64,000 nt of DNA from Variovorax boronicumulans NBRC 103145 (GCF_001591345.1 NZ_BCUS01000003.1:1-64000), one strand, 5' to 3'; shown: positions 26,042 through 34,967, counted from the first letter of the stretch. Made by a program: numbers and translations. Notes: a model not told the origin generated them from the letters alone.

Positions 26042-27085
26042 TTATCGCGCCATGTAGCGCTGCGCGGCCTGCCAGCCCAAGTCGGCCAGCGGCCCCGCCT
26101 TTCGTCCGGTTTCCACCGCGTCCTGGGCGGCGGCGTTGCCGTCTGCAGCGCGCTGCGCGATGCCGTGCAAGATGGCCGCCATGCGAAACAGGTTGTACGC
26201 CATGTAGAAGTCCCAATGCTGCGCCGCACTGCGCCCCGTCGCCAGCTCGTACCACGCCACATACTGTCCTTCCGGTGGAATACCGAGGGACGCCAGATCC
26301 AGCCCGCCAATGCCTCGCCACAAGTCGTGTGGAATGCGCCAAGCCATGCACTGGTAGGCCAAGTCGGCCAAAGGATGGCCGAGGGTGGACAACTCCCAGT
26401 CGAGCACGCCGATCACGCGTGGCTCGCTCGCATGAAAGATCAGGTTGTCGAGTCGGTAGTCGCCATGTACCAGTGTGGTTTCGTCGCCAGGGGGCAGGTT
26501 GCCCGGTAGCCAGTCCATGAGCCTGCGCATGGATGCATTGAGCGGTACGCTCGATGCTTCGCACTGGCGGGACCAGCGCGCGATCTGGCGGCCGATGTAA
26601 TTTCCCTCTCGGCCGTAATCGGCGAGGCCCACGGCCGCATAGTTCACGGCGTGCAGCGCCACGATCACCCGATTCATTTCGCGGTAGATTGCCGCCCGCT
26701 CGCTAGCCTGCATGCCCGGCAGGGCCTGGTCCATGAAGCTGCGGCCCCGCAGGTACTCCATGACATAGAACGGTGTGCCGATCAGGCCGACATCGTCACA
26801 GTAGGCCAGCATGCGCGGCACGGGAACGCCGGTGCCACCGAGTGCCTTCATCACGCGAAACTCCCGGTCGATGGCATGGGCGGAAGCGATCAGCGTTCCG
26901 GGCGGCTTCTTGCGCAGCACGTAGTCCCGCCCCTCCCCCGCGCTGATAAGGAAGGTGGGGTTGGACTGGCCGCCCGCCAGCACGCGTAGTTGGGGCGATG
27001 CACTGCCGATGAGGCGTTGCTGGCGCAGATAGCTGGCGAGTGCCCCGTCCGCCAGGTCCAACCTTGCTTGCTGCTGTACGGTCAT
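26042..27085 (-). CDS. APH-family phosphotransferase, ACAD10/LvaA-like hydroxyacyl-CoA kinase candidate
   Basis: A 347-residue small-molecule kinase fold. The phosphate-binding GGQSNPTFL loop, the catalytic HGDYRLDNL and the metal-binding GVLDWELSTLGHPLADLAY are intact. The subgroup ends with a Met-Ala-rich helix as in ACAD10/11 N-terminal kinases and LvaA. Those enzymes phosphorylate the 4-hydroxyl of 4-hydroxyacyl-CoA so that an acyl-CoA dehydrogenase-type partner can remove it. Here such a dehydrogenase (27852) and an SDR (27082) are in the same operon, with a four-base overlap to the SDR gene. The substrate is inferred, not shown. Confidence 0.88.
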   Translation of the reverse strand: MTVQQQARLDLADGALASYLRQQRLIGSASPQLRVLAGGQSNPTFLISAGEGRDYVLRKKPPGTLIASAHAIDREFRVMKALGGTGVPVPRMLAYCDDVGLIGTPFYVMEYLRGRSFMDQALPGMQASERAAIYREMNRVIVALHAVNYAAVGLADYGREGNYIGRQIARWSRQCEASSVPLNASMRRLMDWLPGNLPPGDETTLVHGDYRLDNLIFHASEPRVIGVLDWELSTLGHPLADLAYQCMAWRIPHDLWRGIGGLDLASLGIPPEGQYVAWYELATGRSAAQHWDFYMAYNLFRMAAILHGIAQRAADGNAAAQDAVETGRKAGPLADLGWQAAQRYMAR

Positions 27086-27855
27086 AGAGCACTCACCAGA
27101 TGTGTGCGGTCCACCGCCACAGCTGCGCCCGACATCGCCGCCCCCGCATCCGAGGCCAGCAGCAAGAGCGGGCCATCCAGATCCTCCAACTCGCCAAAGT
27201 TCCGACTCGGAATGCGATTGCGCAGTTTGTCCCCCGCCTCACTGAGCAGGAATTCCCGGTTGAAATCCGTCACCACATAGCCCGGCATCAGTGCGTTGAC
27301 GCGGATGCCGTAGCGTGCGAGTTCGAGCGCCATGACCTTGGTCGCCTGGATCACGCCTGCCTTTGAGATGGCGTAGGGAGCCACGCCGCCAGACACCCGC
27401 TCACCCAGGATCGACGCCACGTTGACGATGGAGCCGCACTTGCCCGCCGCGACCATGCGGCGCGCGCCCTCGGTGGCCACCAGCCAGTTTCCCTTGAGGT
27501 TGGTGTTCATCACACTGTCGAAATCTTCCTCGGTCTGGTCCAGCAATGCGCGCGTCACGGTGATGCCTGCGTTGTTGACCACCACGTCGGGAACGCCCCA
27601 TGCGGCAACCGCGTCGAAGCAGTCACGCACGCTGCAAGATTTGCCCACATCAAGCGAGAAGGCGCGTGCCTCGCCACCCGATCGTGTGATCCCGTCGACC
27701 ACAGTCTGCAGCTTGTCTGCACGGCGCGCGGCCACAGCCACACGCGCGCCTGCATTCGCGAGTAACTGCGCAAAATGCATGCCCAGCCCGCTCGATGCGC
27801 CGGTCACCAGCACAAGACGTCCGTCGAGGCGGAAACGGTCGATGGCGGCACTCAT
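27082..27855 (-). CDS. Short-chain dehydrogenase/reductase
   Basis: A 257-residue classical SDR. The cofactor motif is TGASSGLGMHFA, followed by NNAG, and the catalytic set is Ser near SIVNVASILG with YAISKAG (Tyr and Lys). A position after the second strand with an Arg (ARRADK) hints at NADP(H) use. It overlaps its neighbours by four bases at both ends. Its partners suggest oxidation of a hydroxyacyl-CoA or related alcohol. Confidence 0.93.
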   Translation of the reverse strand: MSAAIDRFRLDGRLVLVTGASSGLGMHFAQLLANAGARVAVAARRADKLQTVVDGITRSGGEARAFSLDVGKSCSVRDCFDAVAAWGVPDVVVNNAGITVTRALLDQTEEDFDSVMNTNLKGNWLVATEGARRMVAAGKCGSIVNVASILGERVSGGVAPYAISKAGVIQATKVMALELARYGIRVNALMPGYVVTDFNREFLLSEAGDKLRNRIPSRNFGELEDLDGPLLLLASDAGAAMSGAAVAVDRTHLVSAL

Positions 27856-29039
27856 GCGTGTGCCTCCATCTCGATCTTCTCGGCCAGATGGACCAGCTTG
27901 CGCGCCATGCTCCAGCGGTGCACCTCGCTGGGACCGTCGTAGATGCGGAAGGCGCGCATGTCAGTGAAGATGCGCATCACCGGCGATTCGCCCGTCACAC
28001 CCTGGCCGCCGAGGATCTGCACGCTTCGGTCCACCACACGCCACTGCGCCTCCGAGCACACGACCTTGGCGCGGCTCGACTCGAAGTTGCACTTTTCCCC
28101 CTGATCCAGCAGCCAAGCCGTGTGCCAGATGTGCAGTCGCGCGGTATGCAGATCCATGTCGTTGTCGGCCAGCATGAAGCCCACGCCTTCGTGCTGTACC
28201 AGTGGCTGGCCGAACGCGTGGCGCTTGCGCGCATAGGCTAGCGCCGTGTCGTGCGCGCGGCGCGCCTGGCCCAGCCAGCGCATGCAGTGCGTGAGCCGCG
28301 CGGGAGCCAGGCGCACTTGCGCGTAGCGAAAGCCCTTGCCGATCTCGCCCAGCACGTCGGCGGCGGGCACGCGCAAGTTGTCGAAGCGAAGCACGCCGTG
28401 CCCGCCCGTGAAGCAAGCGTCCATCGCGTCCATGCTGCGTTCGAGCACGATGCCAGGGCGGTCCATGTCCGCGAGGAACATGGTGGCCGAGCCGTCCTCC
28501 ATGCGCGCCATGACAATCACATAGTCGGCGCCCTCGGCGCCGGTGATGAACCACTTGAGGCCGTTGATCAAGTAGTCGTCACCGTCGCGCACGGCGGTGG
28601 TGGTCAGCATCGAGGGATCGGCGCCGGCGCCCGGCGCGGGCTCTGTCATGGCGAAGCATGAACGCGTCTGGCCTGTCACTTGGGGCCGCAGCCAGCGCTC
28701 CTTCTGCGCGGGAGTGGCCACCTCCTCCATGAGATGGATGTTGCCCTCGTCAGGCGCGTGGATGTTGAGCGCTGTGGGACCAAGCCAAGAGTAGCCCGCC
28801 TCCTCGAACACCACGGCCTTGGCTATATGGCTCAGCCCCAAGCCCCCCATCTCGCGCGAGGCATGGGGCGTGAGCAAAGCCGCGGCTTTGGCACGCCCGA
28901 CCAATTCACGACGCAGCGCCTCGCTGGGACCGTGGGACGACTGGCGCTCATCGTTCTCGAGCGGAATCACCTGCTCGGCAATGAAGTCACGGGTGCGCTC
29001 GCGTAGCGCGCGCAATTCGGGTGAAAGCGAAAAGTCCAT
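27852..29039 (-). CDS. Acyl-CoA dehydrogenase, ACAD10/11 (LvaC)-like
   Basis: A 395-residue flavoprotein. CFAMTEPAPGAGADPSML is the FAD/substrate motif, NGLKWFITGAEGADY is the middle domain, and near the C-terminus RIYDGPSEVHRWSMARKLV has the GPSEVHR form seen in the ACAD10/11 and LvaC groups. It is the first gene of the operon (dehydrogenase, SDR, kinase, MalT-like regulator). Its promoter region faces the GntR gene and includes a palindrome at 29077-29103. Confidence 0.92.
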   Translation of the reverse strand: MDFSLSPELRALRERTRDFIAEQVIPLENDERQSSHGPSEALRRELVGRAKAAALLTPHASREMGGLGLSHIAKAVVFEEAGYSWLGPTALNIHAPDEGNIHLMEEVATPAQKERWLRPQVTGQTRSCFAMTEPAPGAGADPSMLTTTAVRDGDDYLINGLKWFITGAEGADYVIVMARMEDGSATMFLADMDRPGIVLERSMDAMDACFTGGHGVLRFDNLRVPAADVLGEIGKGFRYAQVRLAPARLTHCMRWLGQARRAHDTALAYARKRHAFGQPLVQHEGVGFMLADNDMDLHTARLHIWHTAWLLDQGEKCNFESSRAKVVCSEAQWRVVDRSVQILGGQGVTGESPVMRIFTDMRAFRIYDGPSEVHRWSMARKLVHLAEKIEMEAHA

Positions 29040-29076
29040 GTGGCCCTTTATTCACGGAGCGTTGTGATCCAGTGTT

Positions 29077-29103
29077 CTACAAAATTGTCCAACAATATTG
29101 TAG
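29077..29103. promoter_or_regulatory. Palindromic operator candidate between acyl-CoA dehydrogenase and GntR genes
   Basis: A core ATTGTCCAACAAT at 29084-29096 is an exact inverted repeat around CCA. It is enclosed by CTACAA and TTGTAG at 29077-29082 and 29098-29103. TTGT-N-ACAA is the form of GntR/FCD operators. The site lies in the divergent promoter region, so the GntR protein may repress both sides. Confidence 0.65.
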
Positions 29104-29208
29104 ATACATGTTCACTACAATCACAGTCTCCTCACATGGCAGCTGACGCATACGCGTCACAAGTTCAGATTGCTCCTTCCCTTAGACACCGTGCAAAAGC
29201 CGCAACCC

Positions 29209-29877
29209 ATGCGATCCGATGAAGTCACCTCTAGCGCGTCAAGCGCGGTGATTTATGGGATCCTGAATGGCTTGGCCGAGCAGAAACTTTTCCCCGGCCA
29301 GCGGCTCGTGGAGCTCGACCTGGCAGAGCAATACAAGGTGAGCCGCAATTCCGTGCGGGAGGCACTACAACAACTTGCAGCGCAAGGCGTCGTCGAGATA
29401 CCGCGCAACAAGGGCGCCGCGATCCGCTCCCTCAGTCTCCAAGAGACCCAGGAAGTCCTGGATGTGGCAGAGCGCATGACAGGCCTGCTTGCCAGGAGCG
29501 CGGCATTGGGCATCGCATCTGGCCAGCCGCGTGATCCGATCCAGCAGGCCCTCGCCGAACTCGATCGCGCCAATACCGCCCAGGATGTCGACGCCTTCGC
29601 ACGTGCGCGACGTGGGCTGTACCGCGCGCTGTTGAACACCAGTGGAAGTCGCGAGTTGAAGCGGCTGTTTCCGTCCATCCAGATGCCCATCGTCTATGCG
29701 CAACATCGCCCTTCGACCTTGCAGAAGGTTCGCATGCGCGACTACCAGGCCATGTGCGATGCCGTGCTGCGCGGCGACGCGCAGGCGGCGGACGAAGCAG
29801 GGATGGCTCACGTGCAGAATGTGCGCTCAGCCATCACCCATCGGTTTTCCAGCAGCCCCGCTGAAACCGAGACCTGA
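29209..29877 (+). CDS. GntR-family (FCD-type) transcriptional regulator
   Basis: A 222-residue regulator. The winged helix-turn-helix is at about 12-75 (PGQRLVELDLAEQYKVSRNS, then VREALQQLAAQGVVE). A helical C-terminal FCD-like effector domain follows, with weak conservation of the metal-binding Asp/His set. It is divergent from the dehydrogenase-led operon and likely controls it through the nearby palindrome. The start at ATG 29209 is the simplest; GTG 29191 is also possible. Confidence 0.88.
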   Translation: MRSDEVTSSASSAVIYGILNGLAEQKLFPGQRLVELDLAEQYKVSRNSVREALQQLAAQGVVEIPRNKGAAIRSLSLQETQEVLDVAERMTGLLARSAALGIASGQPRDPIQQALAELDRANTAQDVDAFARARRGLYRALLNTSGSRELKRLFPSIQMPIVYAQHRPSTLQKVRMRDYQAMCDAVLRGDAQAADEAGMAHVQNVRSAITHRFSSSPAETET

Positions 29878-30130
29878 GATTCCTTGTAGCTCATACTGGA
29901 GCGCCGCTGGTCGAAAAATGGGCAAGTTCAACCAGGAACTGCGCAAGGGCTGACCGCCTGCTTGCGCAGGCCTGGCCCTTTCCATGTCCAAGGCAACGCC
30001 CATCAACCTGTCCTTGTGTCGTTGACCGCACGGGAGCGTCATCCGCGCCATCGGCCTGCGGCAACGCCGGATCGGACTGCCATCCAGTCAGACCCGGCAA
30101 GATCTACTCAAGCCTGCCCAGCGACGCAAA

Positions 30131-30967
30131 TCACGCGCGAATGAATGCGAGCAAGTCGGCGTTGATGACTTCCGCATTCACGGTGCACATGCCGTGCGAG
30201 AAGCCAGGATAGACCTTGAGCTCGCTGTTTTCGATCAGTTCGGCCTGGCGCAGCGCGCCCGCCTTGTAGGGAACGATCTGGTCGTCATCTCCCACCATGA
30301 CCAGCGTCGGCACCTTGATGGCTTTCAAGTCTTCTGTCTGGTCGGTCTGCGAGAACGCCTTGATGCCTTCGTAATGGGCCTTCGCGCTGCCCATCATTCC
30401 CTGGCGCCACCAGTTCTGGATGACGCCCTGGGAAACGCTCGCTCCAGGCCGGTTGTAACCGTAGAACGGTCCCGAAGGCACGTCGATGAAGAACTGCGCC
30501 CGGTTGTCGGCCAGCGCCTTGCGAAAACCATCGAACACCTCGACCGGGGTGCCCCCCGGATTGCTCTCGGTCTTCACCATGAGCGGCGGGACGGCACTGA
30601 TCAGGACGGCCTTGGCGACGCGGCCCTGCGGCTGGCCATGCCTGGCGACATAGCGCGCTACCTGGCCACCGCCGGTCGAGTGACCGATATGGACGGAGTT
30701 CTTCAGATCCAGGTGCTCGACCACGGCGGAGGCATCCGCTGCGTAGTGGTCCATGTCGTGTCCATCGCTGACCTGCGACGAGCGACCATGCCCGCGGCGG
30801 TCGTGAGCGACGACACGGTAGCCCTGGGCCAGGAAAAACACCAGCTGTGCGTCCCAATCGTCTGCGCTCAAGGGCCAGCCGTGATGGAAGACAAGAGGTT
30901 GCGCACTCTTGGGCCCCCAGTCCTTGTAGAAGATCTGAACACCATCCTCGGTCGTCACATAGGCCAT
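30131..30967 (-). CDS. Alpha/beta-hydrolase, non-heme chloroperoxidase-like
   Basis: A 278-residue hydrolase: HHGWPLSADDWD oxyanion region, HDRRGHGRS, nucleophile Ser in GHSTGGG, and His in FSHGM near the C-terminus, with Asp in VGDDDQIVP. The family covers esterases and cofactor-free haloperoxidases. It starts at ATG 30967. A MerR-type promoter at 31116-31146 points at it, so it is probably a target of the MerR regulator at 31207. Confidence 0.93.
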   Translation of the reverse strand: MAYVTTEDGVQIFYKDWGPKSAQPLVFHHGWPLSADDWDAQLVFFLAQGYRVVAHDRRGHGRSSQVSDGHDMDHYAADASAVVEHLDLKNSVHIGHSTGGGQVARYVARHGQPQGRVAKAVLISAVPPLMVKTESNPGGTPVEVFDGFRKALADNRAQFFIDVPSGPFYGYNRPGASVSQGVIQNWWRQGMMGSAKAHYEGIKAFSQTDQTEDLKAIKVPTLVMVGDDDQIVPYKAGALRQAELIENSELKVYPGFSHGMCTVNAEVINADLLAFIRA

Positions 30968-31115
30968 GGTCTTGACTCCTTGCTTTGCAATTGCAGGTTG
31001 AACGGGTCTTGAGCTGCGCCCCCAGTGAAGTCGGCAGCGATGCACAGGGCAGCGGCACAGACGGCGAGAGTGGGCCGAGCGCTCCCTCACGGGAACGCCC
31101 CTCGGCTCGGAGCAG

Positions 31116-31146
31116 ACTTTAAGATTGAACCGGACTTCAATGTCAA
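31116..31146 (-). promoter_or_regulatory. MerR-type promoter/operator upstream of the hydrolase gene
   Basis: Read on the minus strand, a -35 TTGACA (31146-31141) is followed after 18-19 bases by a TTAAAGT -10 region. 24 of 31 positions match the site at 31679-31709. The long spacer is the hallmark of promoters that MerR-type activators untwist. It lies about 150 bases upstream of the hydrolase start at 30967. Confidence 0.7.
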
Positions 31147-31206
31147 TACGCCTTCCGCTGTCAGGGGCAGCGATCGAGCGCAGGCAAGAGGTACTCAGTC
31201 CTTCAC

Positions 31207-31656
31207 TCAGGTACGGTCGTCTGCAATCGATGGTGCGGGCTCCGCCTGCGTGCTCTCCATGCGAAGCCGATTCAGCACCCACAGCGGCCGGTCGGCACAC
31301 GCCAGTTCCTCGGGCCGGTTCTTGATGCTGTCGATGGCCATCAGAAGCTGCGCCTTGTTCTGCGCCAGCCGCGCTTGCAGCTGCTCGATCTCGCCGACCT
31401 TGCGCTGCAGGCTGTCCACCAATGCCTCGTGCTGCCAGGTGTCCTGGGCATCGGGCAGGAGGCTTCGGATCTCGTCGAGCGAGAACCCTGCGCCCTGGGC
31501 GCTGGCAATGATCTCCAGCATCCACAGCGCCTCCGGCCCGTACTCGCGGTAGCCGTTCTCCTTGCGCTCGATGCCGTTGATCAATCCGCTCTTTTCATAG
31601 AAGCGGATGCGGGACGTCGCCAGACCGGTCCGCTTGGCCAACTCTCCGATCCTCAT
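31207..31656 (-). CDS. MerR-family transcriptional regulator
   Basis: A 149-residue MerR protein: the N-terminal winged helix (MRIGELAKRTGLATSRIRFY, then NGYREYGPEAL) is followed by a long dimerising helix with Gln/Leu repeats (KVGEIEQLQARLAQNK). No cysteine pair for metals is present, so an organic or redox inducer is more likely. It is divergent from the DJ-1-like gene, with a shared operator at 31679-31709. Confidence 0.92.
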   Translation of the reverse strand: MRIGELAKRTGLATSRIRFYEKSGLINGIERKENGYREYGPEALWMLEIIASAQGAGFSLDEIRSLLPDAQDTWQHEALVDSLQRKVGEIEQLQARLAQNKAQLLMAIDSIKNRPEELACADRPLWVLNRLRMESTQAEPAPSIADDRT

Positions 31657-31678
31657 CGTCGATTCTCCAAAAATACGC

Positions 31679-31709
31679 TTGACATTAAAGTTAACTTTAA
31701 CCTTAAAGT
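31679..31709 (+). promoter_or_regulatory. MerR-type promoter/operator with a 16-bp perfect palindrome
   Basis: TTGACA at 31679-31684, TTAAAGTTAACTTTAA (exact palindrome, 31685-31700) and TTAAAG -10 region from 31703. The spacer is 18-19 bases. It lies between the merR-like gene and the DJ-1-like gene and reads toward the latter. The hydrolase gene has a near-copy at 31116-31146. Confidence 0.75.
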
Positions 31710-31802
31710 TTCGCCATCGTCAAGTGAAGAAGCGCCATGCCAGCGGGCACGGCCGGCCGCCTTCCTGGCACATGTGCTCGCCCTCCAACCTCTCGCGCCG
31801 TC

Positions 31803-32642
31803 ATGAACTTGCTACTGAAAACCTGGATGCCCCTGCTCGCGGCGGCGCTCTTCGCGCTTCCCTTGCTGGGAAGGACTCAAACCCAATCCCTCGAGGAGGC
31901 CCACATGCCCAGTCCTGCTACGGCCCAGCAACGCGTGCTGATCGTCGTCACCAATCACGCGGACTATCCCGGTCGCCAGGACAAGACCGGGCTGTGGCTG
32001 ACCGAATTGACGCACTTCTGGGACGTGCTCCATGAGGCGGGGATCGCCATGGACATCGCCAGTCCGAACGGGGGTCACAGCCCGCTCGACGAACGCAGCC
32101 TGGGCAACTTCTACCTCGACGATTCCGCGAGGGCGCACCTGAACGATCCGGCCTTCATGACTCAACTCGCCCATACGAAGCGCGCTGCGGATGTCGACCC
32201 GCAAGCCTATGCGGCCATCTACTTCACGGGCGGCCATGGAACGATGTGGGACTTCCGTGATGCCCCGGCGCTCAAGCGCCTGGCCGAGGCCATCTCCGGG
32301 CAGGGCGGCGTCGTTTCGGCGGTCTGCCATGGCAATGCGGCCCTGGTTCAGCTTCAGGGACCGGATGGCAAGCCTCTCATCGACGGACGTCGCGTCACGG
32401 GCTTCTCCAACCTGGAAGAACGCTTGTCAGGCATGAGGGACGTGGTCCCGTTCCATCTGCAGGATGCGATGGCCGGTGCGGGGGCGAAGTACGAGAAAGC
32501 GCTCCTGCCCTTCACGTCCTATGCGATCACCGACGGGCGTCTCGTGACGGGGCAGAACCCTCAATCCAGCCGGGCTGTCGCGACACGGGTACTTGCGTTG
32601 CTGCGGGCCAGGTCCCAGGCCACATCCACACCATCGAGCTGA
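31803..32642 (+). CDS. Secreted DJ-1/PfpI-family (Hsp31-like) protein
   Basis: A 279-residue protein with an N-terminal hydrophobic segment (LLLKTWMPLLAAALFALPLL) that looks like a signal peptide. The class I glutamine amidotransferase-like fold follows: TGGHGTMWDF, and the nucleophile elbow SAVCHGNAAL with the conserved Cys-His. Hsp31/YajL relatives act as glyoxalases or chaperones; a periplasmic form is less common. It lies directly downstream of the MerR-type promoter and is followed by the acetoacetate-decarboxylase-like gene 72 bases later. Confidence 0.88.
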   Translation: MNLLLKTWMPLLAAALFALPLLGRTQTQSLEEAHMPSPATAQQRVLIVVTNHADYPGRQDKTGLWLTELTHFWDVLHEAGIAMDIASPNGGHSPLDERSLGNFYLDDSARAHLNDPAFMTQLAHTKRAADVDPQAYAAIYFTGGHGTMWDFRDAPALKRLAEAISGQGGVVSAVCHGNAALVQLQGPDGKPLIDGRRVTGFSNLEERLSGMRDVVPFHLQDAMAGAGAKYEKALLPFTSYAITDGRLVTGQNPQSSRAVATRVLALLRARSQATSTPSS

Positions 32643-32714
32643 TCCGCAAGAGGCACAGCGAAGCCGGTCTTGCCGCCTTGAGCGGCACTCCGAACCATTG
32701 ATCTCCACCCAGGA

Positions 32715-33710
32715 ATGTCCAATATGAACATCAGAAACCTCACCGCAACCGCAGCCATCGTCCTCGGCACCCTCGCGAATGCTTCGTGGGCCGAAGGCTC
32801 GACGGACTCCAAGCAATCGGAATCCACCACGATCAACATCGCCGGCCATGTCGTCCCCTTGGTCAAGGGCGGGCTGTATGACCGTTATCGCTCCAACCCG
32901 CCGCTTTCCGTCATTGCGTCGGAGGCGCCGGAGGTTGACCTGAGCTGGTTCCAGCAACTGAAGAAGGAACGGGTCGACATCGGGTTCGAATCCTATTCAC
33001 CCAACTTCTACTACCAGAACAGCCGGGTCACGGCCATCTTCACCGCGGACCTGGACACGTTGCGCGGCCTCATGCCGGCCAAGGTCCTGGAACAGGTTCA
33101 GCCGCTGCAGGTGTGGCCGGGCCGAGGCCTGGTCGCCCTGACTGCCTATTCGTACCGCTATTGCGACAACGACAGCTACAACGAAATCGGCCTGTCCGTC
33201 GTCACCAACAAGCCCGGGGCGACGAGCTTCGGACCGCTCACCCTGCTGGGCCAGTCGATGTCGAACGACTTCTGGGGCTACGTGCTCAAGCTCCCCGTGA
33301 ACACGGAGCTGGCCAGGGTCCGGGGCGTCGTCGGCTACAACCTGCCGAAGTGGCTGACCGACATCACCTACAAGGAGACCGAGACGTCGGTCGTCGTCGA
33401 AATCTTCGACAGCGAGACCCGCAAGGTCGACGTCACCCTGGAGACCAAGAAACTGGGCGACGCATCCAGCAAGGAGACCCTGGTGACCAACAGCTTCACC
33501 AACGTGGACCCAAAGGGGCAACTGACCACCGGCTATTCGGTTTCGCGCCAGCTCAGTCACGCCAGCAGTTCGAGCTCGGACTCGGTCAAGCTCACGTTGA
33601 CCGAGGGAAGCCTGTCGACGTACATCAAGGCGCTGAAGTTGGGAAAGCTGGTCAAGTATGAGTACGTGCCCGAGTTCCAGGGCGCGTTGTATTCCCCTAA
33701 GCCGCTGTGA
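32715..33710 (+). CDS. Secreted acetoacetate decarboxylase-like protein
   Basis: A 331-residue protein. Its N-terminus has a signal peptide (LTATAAIVLGTLANASWA). The mature part has the layout of the acetoacetate decarboxylase superfamily: TAIFTADLDTLRGLMPA, YSYRYCDNDSYNEIGLSVV, and GVVGYNLPKWLTDITYKE. This last stretch includes a Lys at the place where the Schiff-base Lys is found, though this match is by eye only. Catalysis outside the cytoplasm would be unusual. It is probably co-transcribed with the DJ-1-like gene. Confidence 0.7.
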   Translation: MSNMNIRNLTATAAIVLGTLANASWAEGSTDSKQSESTTINIAGHVVPLVKGGLYDRYRSNPPLSVIASEAPEVDLSWFQQLKKERVDIGFESYSPNFYYQNSRVTAIFTADLDTLRGLMPAKVLEQVQPLQVWPGRGLVALTAYSYRYCDNDSYNEIGLSVVTNKPGATSFGPLTLLGQSMSNDFWGYVLKLPVNTELARVRGVVGYNLPKWLTDITYKETETSVVVEIFDSETRKVDVTLETKKLGDASSKETLVTNSFTNVDPKGQLTTGYSVSRQLSHASSSSSDSVKLTLTEGSLSTYIKALKLGKLVKYEYVPEFQGALYSPKPL

Positions 33711-33848
33711 CCGCCCGCAGCCGATGCCCCGCGCCGTTGCAGCCGGCCCTGCGCTTTCTGTCCCGCGTCGCAGCGCAGGCCTGCTGACCCATCGGGCACC
33801 GGGGTTACGGTGCACAGTTCAGAGAACGCATTTCAGGAGCAGACAGAC

Positions 33849-34781
33849 ATGCAAACGATATTGGGAGCGAGCGGCCAGATCGCCATGGAGTTGGCGCGAG
33901 AGCTCAAGCACGGGTACACCAGCGACTTGCGGCTGGTGAGCCGCAATCCTCGCAAAGTCAACAAGACCGATGCCTTGGTGTCTGCCGACCTGCTCGATGC
34001 CAGGCAGACGGCCGAGGCGGTCAAGGGAAGCCGCGTCGTCTATTTCACCGCCGGCCTGCCACCTGACACGGCGCTGTGGGAAGCACAGTTTCCGACGATG
34101 CTGAAAAACGCCATCGAGGCGAGCCGAGCGGCTGGCGCCAGCTTCGCCTACTTCGACAACACCTACATGTACCCGCAAGACGACAGGCTTCAGACGGAAG
34201 ACACCCCTTTCGCGCCGGTCGGGCGCAAGGGCAAGGTGCGCGCGGCGATGACCTCCATGGTGCTCGAGGAGATGGCACGCGGCGATATTCCTGTTGTCAT
34301 CGGCCGCGCCCCGGAGTTCTACGGCCCGGGAAAAACGCAGAGTTTCACGAACGCGCTGGTCATCGACAAGCTCAAGGCCGGCAAGACACCTCGCGTGCCG
34401 GTGCGGGATGACACGCTGCGAACCCTCATCTGGACGCCCGATGCGAGCCGCGCGCTGGCGGCCCTTGGAAACACAGCGGACGCTTTCGGGCAGACCTGGC
34501 ATCTGCCCACCTGCGACGACCGGCCGACCTACAAGCAGTTCGTCGGCATGGCGAGCGAGGCATTTGGCGTCGACGCCTCCTACAGCGTCATCGGCAAATG
34601 GACCCTACGCGCCGCCGGCCTCTTCTCCCGGCAGGTGCGCGAGATCCGGGAGCTGCTGCCACGGTACGAACAAGACAACCTCTTCGACTCGTCGAAATTC
34701 AAGCGACGGTTTCCGGAGTTCAAGGTGACGACCTATCGGGAGGGGCTCGGCCTGATTCGGCGTGAGTCGATGGGCAAGTAG
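33849..34781 (+). CDS. NAD-dependent epimerase/dehydratase-family protein (extended SDR)
   Basis: A 310-residue protein of the extended SDR type: TILGASGQIAMELAREL is the nucleotide-binding turn. The family Tyr-Lys pair is not obvious; DNTYMYPQDD and GRKGKVRAAM take the place of the usual YxxxK helix, so it may be a non-catalytic or atypical member. ATG 33849 follows AGGAG by nine bases; the GTG at 33810 is less likely. It is the third gene behind the MerR-type promoter. Confidence 0.82.
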   Translation: MQTILGASGQIAMELARELKHGYTSDLRLVSRNPRKVNKTDALVSADLLDARQTAEAVKGSRVVYFTAGLPPDTALWEAQFPTMLKNAIEASRAAGASFAYFDNTYMYPQDDRLQTEDTPFAPVGRKGKVRAAMTSMVLEEMARGDIPVVIGRAPEFYGPGKTQSFTNALVIDKLKAGKTPRVPVRDDTLRTLIWTPDASRALAALGNTADAFGQTWHLPTCDDRPTYKQFVGMASEAFGVDASYSVIGKWTLRAAGLFSRQVREIRELLPRYEQDNLFDSSKFKRRFPEFKVTTYREGLGLIRRESMGK

Positions 34782-34967
34782 ACGGCAGACGACCACCGCC
34801 GGGGTGTCGCGGCGCGCCTCGGGACATCCGCATCGCGGCCACCCGTTTAAAGGGGGCATACCCGAAGGGCGGCTGTGCAGCGGAAACGGTCGCTGGACTC
34901 ATGCTCGTGCACTACCAAGAACAGGACAAAAAGCCCATCGACGGGGATGCGTTTTTCGGAGAAGCTT

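Noticed and set aside
29077..29103. Mobile-element end (terminal inverted repeat)
   Set aside because: The repeat is a single nested palindrome in a divergent promoter, with no second copy and no target duplication seen.
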